Of a stretch of DNA of 64,000 nt, positions 57,470 to 64,000 are shown piece by piece. The DNA is from Neofusicoccum parvum. Lineage: Eukaryota; Ascomycota; Dothideomycetes; Botryosphaeriales; Botryosphaeriaceae. The notes below the pieces were generated by a model, which had not been told where the DNA came from, did no database searches, and worked only from the letters and a program-made list of their open reading frames with translations. Within the stretch, counting starts at the first letter, position 1, and the number at the start of each line of letters is the position of its first letter. Position numbers and translations under genes: made by a program. The DNA lies in NCBI GenBank assembly GCA_020912385.1, contig CP087207.1:744001-808000 (forward strand). Direction: 5' to 3'.

Positions 57470-58484
57470 ATGGCGTCTGCATTTGCCGCCAAGAAACATC
57501 GCATCCTGCAGCAGCTCGCGCAGCCTGCAGCGGACTACAGCGATGCATCGCCCAAGGGCTCGGTCGACGAGGGCATCCGCACGCTCATCGACGAGCTCAA
57601 CGCGGTGGAGGGCCTGGTCACGACGAGCAGCTGTGCGGGCCGCTTGAGCGCGTTTCTCGAGGGCAGGAAGCGGGCGGCTGCGACGGAGGCCCACGAGCCG
57701 CGCGAAGCGCCCGCGGAGCAGAACATCGCCGGCCCAGGAGGAAAAGGCGGTGGACAATGGCTGTTCGTGTCCCATGAGCCACTTCCAATGCCCGCAGAGC
57801 CCGCAGAGCCCGCAGACCCCGCGGGCCAGCACTACACCACCCTGTTCGGGCTGGCTGCTGCCAAAGGCCTCCCGCGCGCTAAGCACCCCGCGGGCCAGCG
57901 ACACGTCCATCTCAAGTTCGAGGCCATGGTACGTCTAGAACCGCCGCTTGAGTCGTGCAGCGCCTGATGAAACGTAGATATTGCATCTGTTGACCGCTTC
58001 GCTCGCTGATGCCCAAAGAGTCCTGTCGGCGGCGCTGCAGGCTGGCTTCAGAGAGAGCGGCGCTGTGGGCTTGCAGGCCAACACTGACGGCTCCATCACT
58101 CCCATGGTTGCCGTGCGCTCCATCGGTCTGACCTTCGACTCGGTCATCGCGTGCGAAGCCGACGACGGTCGCATGGTGCCCGTTGTCGACGAGGAATACC
58201 TGCGGTCTCTAGTAGAACTCGCCAACGAGCGCTTCGCTGTCAACACCGAGCGGATCAAAAGGTTCCGCGCCCAGTTGGTCGCTCAGTTCCGGCAGCCCGG
58301 CGAGGACACGAAGCTTTTGAAGGGGAAGAAGGGCCACCCTGGCTGGGAGGACGCTGCAGCTAGACGAGAGCGAAAGCGGGCCGAGGGGCTGGAGAACCAG
58401 CGACTGAAAGCCCAGCACCACACCCCGAGCGACTCAACCCCTTCGACACCCGCTGACATTGATCTCGACAACGTCTTTGTCTGA
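57470..58484 (+). CDS. TYW3: TYW3, tRNA wybutosine-synthesis methyltransferase
   Basis: Exons 57470-57928 and 57978-58484 encode 321 residues; the 49-nt intron (donor GTACGT, acceptor GTAG) joins KFEAM to ILHLLTASL. TYW3 N4-methylates the 4-demethylwyosine intermediate at position 37 of tRNA-Phe, a late step of wybutosine formation in the cytosol. Landmarks are DELNAVEGLVTTSSCAGRLSAFLEG near the N-terminus, QWLFVSHEP, LHLLTASLADAQRVLSAALQ, GFRESGAVG and VAVRSIGLTFDSV. A short PAEPAEPAD repeat sits in a linker. The C-terminal basic/low-complexity tail (GHPGWEDAAARRERKRAEG) is typical of fungal forms. The frame is open upstream to 57371, but the first ATG in context is at 57470. Confidence 0.92.
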
Positions 58485-58768
58485 TGGCTACCTACCCCGT
58501 GTGCCTCCCTTGTGCGCTCGGCGGAGACTAAAACATTAGTCGCCGCTCCCGAGCGACTTGGCCAATGGGAGAGTTATGTGGAGACTTAACGATTTCTATC
58601 CGCCAGCCACCCGTCGATACAAGTCTCCACAACATCGTCGAACGGCGACTATCCAGCAATATATATATAGACAAAGACACAGCTGTTGCCGTCACATTAG
58701 ACAACTATCACATCAAGCTTTGCAGTCATCCTGTTCACTGACAAAAGACCGGGCCGCCACTTGCAACC

Positions 58769-59600
58769 ATGAGCATCACTGAAGCAAACCGCAAAAAGTT
58801 CGAGTATGTCCGCCTTATCACACCAAAAAGGCCGAAACCGAGCTAACGCCAACCAAAGCGAGATGGCGGCGCACTTCGACTCCAAAGAGTGGGTGAAGAA
58901 GATGAGCGCCATGATCGTGAGAGAAATACGAGACCGCCTCGACTGGTTCGGCGTCGACTGGGCGCAAGACCAGGAGAAACGTAAGGAGGTTCGGTTTCTG
59001 GACTATGCCTGCGGTACTGGCTTAATTTCCCGCGTAAGGAATCCTCAATCCTCTCGTTGCATTCCAGGAACACTAACAAGGTTCTCTTGACAGGCTCTTG
59101 GTCCTTTTGTAACAACGATTCGCGGCATCGATCTCTCCTCAAACATGGCTGCCGAGTACAACTCCCGCGCCGTCGCCGCAGGATTTAGCCCCGACCAGAT
59201 GTCTGCCCTTCAGGGGAACCTCGCAAGCGTCGACCCCGAGCCGCACTTGTCCGATCCTGCGCTCTTCAACTTCGATGCTGCTGCTGTGTGTCTTGGATTC
59301 CATCATTTCGACGACGTCTTCTTGGCCACTAAGCGCATTTCCGAACGCTTGAAGCCAGGTGGCGTCTTTTTCATCGTTGATTTCATCTCGGACAAGGGCC
59401 ACGAGGTACCCCACGAGCTCAAGGACTACGTAAAGGTGTATGGATTCAACGAAACAGGCATGCGCAGTCTCTTTGAAGGAGCTGGTTTGGTTGACTTTGG
59501 CTTCAGCGTAATTGACGAAGAGGCCCAGATGGAGAAGGAATCCGGTGAAAAGTTCACGGTCAAACTTTTCGTTGCCAAAGGAAGAAAGCCGGCTTCCTGA
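58769..59600 (+). CDS. Class I SAM-dependent methyltransferase
   Basis: Exons 58769-58803, 58859-59033 and 59094-59600 encode 238 residues; introns are 55 and 60 nt. Motif I FLDYACGTGLISRALG binds SAM; IRGIDLSSNMAAEYN carries the acidic motif-II residue. FDAAAVCLGFHHFDD and LKPGGVFFIVDFI are the post-motif regions of type 11/12 methyltransferases. No membrane segment. The N-terminus MSITEANRKKFDEMAAHFDSKEW is typical of small fungal methyltransferases that act on small molecules. Substrate unknown. Confidence 0.87.
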
Positions 59601-60236
59601 ATCACACACGATCCCACTTCAGCCGGATAGGACATCTACTTCCGAACAACGACGGTTTTGATTATCGATTTCCTGCTCAATGAGAGCAAAAGCTGTTCGA
59701 CTTCGCCTATGACTCAGATTTTTATATTTCTTTTTTTTTTTGGATTTTCAGCAACTGGATTTTCCTTCCTTATAGACTGAAAGAGTAGCAGCGCTCAGGA
59801 TTCTCTTTTACGCCCCACACCCACTCTTGTACGCATGCACTCTCCCCGGCCCACTTCTCGCTATCAGCGCAGCTATCGTCCCCATGAAGACCCACATCGT
59901 GCTTTTTTTGAGGATGCGTCCGAATTCAAGCTCACCCGATTGGCTCTTCCCTCAATCTGATGATGGTAATTGAAGCGGAGAACAAGCTGCAAAAGGATGA
60001 ATATGTGGAGTTCGTGTCGGTTTTCTGCAAGCTTATCTTTTTGTTGGATGTTGGAACGCTGTCTCTTACTATAAAGCGCGTCTTGAAATATGCCTGATTG
60101 TGTACTTGAGAACTGTCCCGGTGTGATTTTTGGCCTTTTGTGTTAAGAATCTCCCATTTGTCCAACTTGATAGTCTTCTACATTGCTTTAGTTTCCGGTC
60201 CTTTACCAATCTCAGGAATTCAGCATATGTACAGCC
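59601..60236. other. Intergenic region (0.6 kb)
   Basis: Contains a T-run near 59731-59740 and presumed 3' UTR of the methyltransferase, then the promoter of the MFS gene. No gene seen. Confidence 0.5.
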
Positions 60237-62025
60237 ATGGCCGAAGTAAAGAGTAAAACACCAGACACAGCCTCTAGAGCTCTTGATTCGGAGGAGCCAT
60301 CCGGAGCGAGTTCCCCCGATGTAACCTCAACAGAGGGGGTCAGAATCGACCGTGCTCTCGAGAAACGCACTCTCCGGAAATTCGACATTTTTGTGATGCC
60401 GCAAATGGTCATCCTCGTCGTTATTTCACATCTGGACCGCACGAACATTGGTGAGTCCTTCACTCTGCGAACGCAACTCGCCAACGCTCATAGTTCGTCA
60501 CAGGAAACGCCAGGGTGTTTGGCTTCGAAGAAGGTATTGGCCTACACGGCACACAGTTCAACAATATCTCAATGCTCTTCTACGTCCTCTACATCGTCTT
60601 CGAGATTCCCTGGGTCATGGCGGTCAAGCGTTGGGGCGCGAACAGAATTCTCGCCATTGCTTTCGTTTGCTGGAGCGCCATCACTCTGGGCACGGGCTTC
60701 ATACACAACTACCGCCAGGCTGTTGCCATGAGGTTGCTTCTCGGATTGTTCGAGGGCGGGCTATTCCCCTCGTTGACCTTCGTCATCTCCACGATTTACG
60801 ACCGGAAGAGTCAGGCGAAGCGTGTCGCCGTGCTCTACGGATCAAATGCACTGAGCGGCGCATTCGGCGGGCTGATCGCTTACGGAATCCAACTCATGGG
60901 AGACCGGAGAGGGCTTGAAGCCTGGCGGTGGCTATTCATTGTGGAAGGGTGCATTTCAATGGTGCTCTGCGCACTTAGTTGGGTCACTTTGCCAACCAAT
61001 GCCGAGAAAGCATGGTTCTTGAACGCCGAGGAGAAGGCGCTGATGGAAGCGAGAAAATACAGGGACATTGTTTATAAAGGGGATGACCGGTTTCAGTGGG
61101 CTTACATGTGGATGGCCCTGAAAGACCCTTTCATCTACATTGCAGGATTTGGGCTGTTCTGTGCTTCGATCCCGCTGTTTGGATTTGCTACCTTCCTTCC
61201 CACCATCATCAAGGGGCTTGGGTAAGCTTGACATCAATATGTTCCCGTTGTCGATGCGGAGGATATTGTGATGGGGGCGTACCTCCATGGGCAGTTGATG
61301 CATTGATCCAAATGCGAAAACGCAGGGAAGGTGCCAAACCTGTTCGGAAGAATGCTTCAGCTCTCATGCTTCATCCATCACAATACCTTTCACATCCTTT
61401 CAAGACTCATAAACGCTAATTCGGCGCAAGGTACACTTCACTCGAAGCAAATTATTTTACCATTCCGGTATATCTTTTTGGTTGCGTTACGCTTGCAATC
61501 ACCTCATCGATCTCGGACTACTTGAATAAGAGGGCAATCATAGCCTTCTGCGTAACAATTCCAGTAATCATTGGCTACGCAATCGTTGTTGGCACCGCAA
61601 ACCATGGCGTTGGGTATTTCGCCATGTTCCTTTGCGGTGGCGGTAAGACTATCTCAATCCAATCAGAACGTGCGTGCTAACCCAAATAATCAGGCATCTA
61701 CAGTTTCAACACCACTGTTATGTCATGGGTCTCAAACAACCTCAGTCCGGACTACAAGCGCTCTGTCGGCATACCATTGTTTGCCTCTCTGGCCAACATC
61801 TCCGGCCTCATTGCCTCACAAATCTACCCCTCGTCTGACGGCCCGCGCTACGTCACCGGCAACGCGATATCTATGTCAACCGAGGTGGTGGCGATGTTGA
61901 TGATTGTCATGATTTGGCTTCTTCTCCGACGCCGCGAAGCGGAGAAAGAGAGGATGCGGCAGCACGGCACGCCGACGAACGGCATGGAGGACGACAGAGG
62001 GTTGGATTTCAAATACACGCTATAA
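60237..62025 (+). CDS. MFS transporter of the anion:cation symporter type (Dal5/Tna1-like)
   Basis: Exons 60237-60450, 60504-61221, 61431-61642 and 61694-62025 encode 491 residues; introns are 53, 209 and 51 nt, all in frame. The protein has about twelve hydrophobic segments. The first TM region reads FDIFVMPQMVILVVISHLDRTNIGNARVFG, with the DRTNIGNA motif of the ACS/allantoate permease family. Other marks are FEIPWVMAVKRWGANR (family motif A region), FEGGLFPSLTFVIS, and VSNNLSPDYKRSVGIPLF in the C-terminal half. It probably imports an organic anion such as a vitamin, nicotinate, allantoate or a sugar acid; the substrate cannot be settled from sequence. The 209-nt intron could hide a small exon, but joining GLG directly to YTSLEANYFTIPVY fits the family. 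Confidence 0.88.
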
Positions 62026-63663
62026 AAAGCAATATGACGACAGAGAATCTGCGTAAGTATGTATTGGGCGTTGGGACCGATTACCGGCGTTGGAGTGCTG
62101 ACAAGTGAACTCCCTTGCAAGCCATGATAGACCCTGCTCGTGGCCCAAACTACCCGATACGAGATTCATCGGCCCTGCGCGCCGTGGCTATACATTTCCA
62201 GACCTCTTCTAAGATTCCAGTTCCTTCCGAGTGCAGCTACAAGAGCTTACCTGGCTACACTCCGTTCACTCATCATTGACGACGGAGACCTGCACGTCTG
62301 TCATCATACTGTGTTTGTGGAACGACTTTCTATGCATACAGCTGCATTCGCCAACGTAATTGGCCATGTTCAGAAGCACGACCTGGTGATATTACATGGT
62401 AACTGCATCAAATGATTACAGACTTCAGACTACCAACATACAAAACTACAAGGACAAGAATCTCGTAGTTTTTAAGCCTACTTTAACTTCTTCTTTCATA
62501 CTCACGGTCATCACAATCTAAAGCCTCTATATCAATCCTATTGAAATACAACCTTCAGCGCTTAGCAGTATGGCTAAGACTCCCCTCTAAAATATCCTCG
62601 TTGCCGGCGTACGTGCCTGCCAAATCCCACGAACTCCCCTTCCAACTCCACCCCCTCTAACACCACTTTCCCACCCAACGGGCCAGCGACTCCCTCAGCC
62701 CCGCCCGCCTCCTGACACACACTACGCACTCCCCACCTTCACCGTGGCCCCCATTCGCCTTAACCACTACCGATAACACCGGATGTCAAAGCCAGGAGAG
62801 TGTACCTTATGCTTCAGATTGAGGGAGACCGCATGGAAATCCTCGTTCTCGAGTTGTACGATCTCTCTTCCCGCCTGTGTGTTGTGATTTTCTCGCTATC
62901 AATACTCTATAGGCCCAAAACTGCCTGTTGACTTCATGATGTGTAGAAAGAAGGACAGAAAAGAGTGGAGGACAAAGTTGAGGTTATATGGCACAGGGGA
63001 AAAGAGAAGAACCAGGGTCTCCCGGAGAGGGAGCCCGCAGAAACCGCATCGAAGGAAGTCTTTGCGTTGAACACTCAGGGAACTTTTCCGAATTGAGGGA
63101 GAAGCAGGCCAGTGGGTGGTTGTTTTAATGAAATTGTTCTAATGAAATATGTATATCAAAACTCGGTTATGATCTGGACAGTCCTTGGAGTGTTTTTTTT
63201 TTTTTTTTTGGGTATACTTCTGTTCCGGAAGACCGTTACGTTAATTGTCCATGCTGGAATTCTAAGGTATTGCCTATGCTAAGCTGAAGGAGTCAAGAGA
63301 TACGATTTGACAGGTGTGATAGTGAATGTTCTTGTGCTTCGATCACGATCAATACGAAATCATTGTAGTAGCATTCTAATGTGAATGTGTTTGATACATG
63401 TAGCGATAGAGGAGTCGTGACCGATGTAGGATTCTTGAATCAAATTGCTATTCATGGAGTACTCGTGATTGACCAAATTGGGTCAGAAATCTTGCTGCGA
63501 CTCTTACAATGTGCTCCTCATATCTTGGAAGTAGCACCGTTCCTACTCAAAGGTCAGTTCAAAAAACTCAGGTATATCTCTCTCCCAATCTAGCTGATGC
63601 CTTCCACAAAGAGATATCCTATGCATACCATTGCTTCACCCTGGTGAGAGCGAAATTGAACGC
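62026..63663. other. Intergenic region (1.6 kb) with a T17 tract
   Basis: No supported gene. A 17-nt T run lies at 63193-63209. Short frames (for example 62140-62415 and 63381-63593) lack motifs and codon preference. Sequence is AT-rich like the other low-GC gaps. Confidence 0.5.
63193..63209 (+). repeat. Poly-T tract (17 nt)
   Basis: An uninterrupted run of 17 T between TG and GGG. Confidence 0.9.
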
Positions 63664-64000
63664 TTACAGATTCTCGTGGAACCAGGCGAGGACGGACTTG
63701 TAGCCGCGAGTGTATTCCTCCTTGACGCGAGAGTCGCTTAGATCAGAACTTTGATTCAGTTAGTCATGGAACCAAAACTTTAGATGACTCCTAAGTCTTA
63801 CCGAGCAGCCATGAAGCCATGGATCTGGTCCTTGAACGGCTCGATGTGGCCCTTGACCTTCAGGTTCTTCTGCCAGCTCTTTACAGCCTCCTCATCCTCA
63901 TCCTTCGAATAAATCAACAGGTAGGGAACGGAGACCTTCTCGGCGTCGGCGGGGTCGACCATGGCGGGGTGAGCAGAAACGGCAGCCTTGAACTTGGTGC
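63664..64000 (-). CDS. Dienelactone hydrolase-like protein, 3' part (partial)
   Basis: Only the C-terminal part is in the window: exons (minus) 63748-63664 and up to 63802 from the window edge, with a 53-nt intron (donor GTAAGA, CTAAC branch, AAAG acceptor). The visible 93 residues read TKFKAAVSAHPAMVDPADAEKV, then VPYLLIYSKDEDEEAV, KGHIEPFKDQIHGFMAAR and, after the intron, SDLSDSRVKEEYTRGYKSVLAWFHENL. The SAHPAMV strand, the late Asp region (YSKDED) and a His in IHGFMAAR match the dienelactone hydrolase alpha/beta fold, where His closes the Cys-Asp-His triad. The nucleophile lies outside the window. Role not determinable here. Confidence 0.8.

Noticed and set aside
63381..63593. 70-residue plus-strand frame in the last gap
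   Set aside because: Short, no motif, AT-rich context, no sign of coding bias.

Overview
The window looks like chromosomal DNA of a filamentous ascomycete (Pezizomycotina; a Dothideomycete is plausible but not proven). Most introns are 49-75 nt with GTRAGT-type donors, CTRAY-like branch sites and CAG/TAG acceptors. Coding regions are GC-rich. The gene families also fit: the mitochondrial methylcitrate cycle, a New1-type ABC-F ATPase, an NLR-like STAND protein, a Rax1/RgsC-like RGS protein and a Zn2Cys6 regulator. No phage, plasmid, CRISPR, rRNA or convincing tRNA gene was seen.

Layout. 0.5-9 kb: guanine deaminase, a fibroin-3-related membrane protein, a 6-phosphogluconate-dehydrogenase-like NAD(P) enzyme (minus strand) and an AMID/AIF-like FAD oxidoreductase. 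9.3-13.3 kb: a minus-strand NLR-like protein (alpha/beta-hydrolase, NACHT, ankyrin-like tail). 15 kb: an 83-residue protein split over three small exons. 15.8-20.2 kb: a divergent pair for 2-methylcitrate synthase and 2-methylisocitrate lyase, the entry and exit enzymes of mitochondrial propionyl-CoA detoxification. 21.5 kb: a hypothetical gene interrupted by an in-frame TAG. 23.2-26.7 kb: a New1 ortholog. 28.2-35.3 kb: an EamA transporter, an RGS membrane protein and an SDR. 36.9 kb: a small Cys-bracketed protein.

37.6-52.9 kb is almost gene-free. It is GC-rich, full of short tandem repeats, and holds one Zn2Cys6 transcription factor with a 6.6 kb gap on its 3' side and a 7.3 kb gap on its 5' side. 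52.9-64 kb: a DUF2461 gene with unusually large introns (one of 1,673 nt), head to head with TYW3, then a class I methyltransferase, an MFS transporter and the 3' end of a dienelactone-hydrolase-like gene.

Most multi-exon models were built by hand from splice sites, frame continuity and protein-family continuity; exon coordinates are in each entry. Functional calls rest on motifs and remembered family features. No database search was run.
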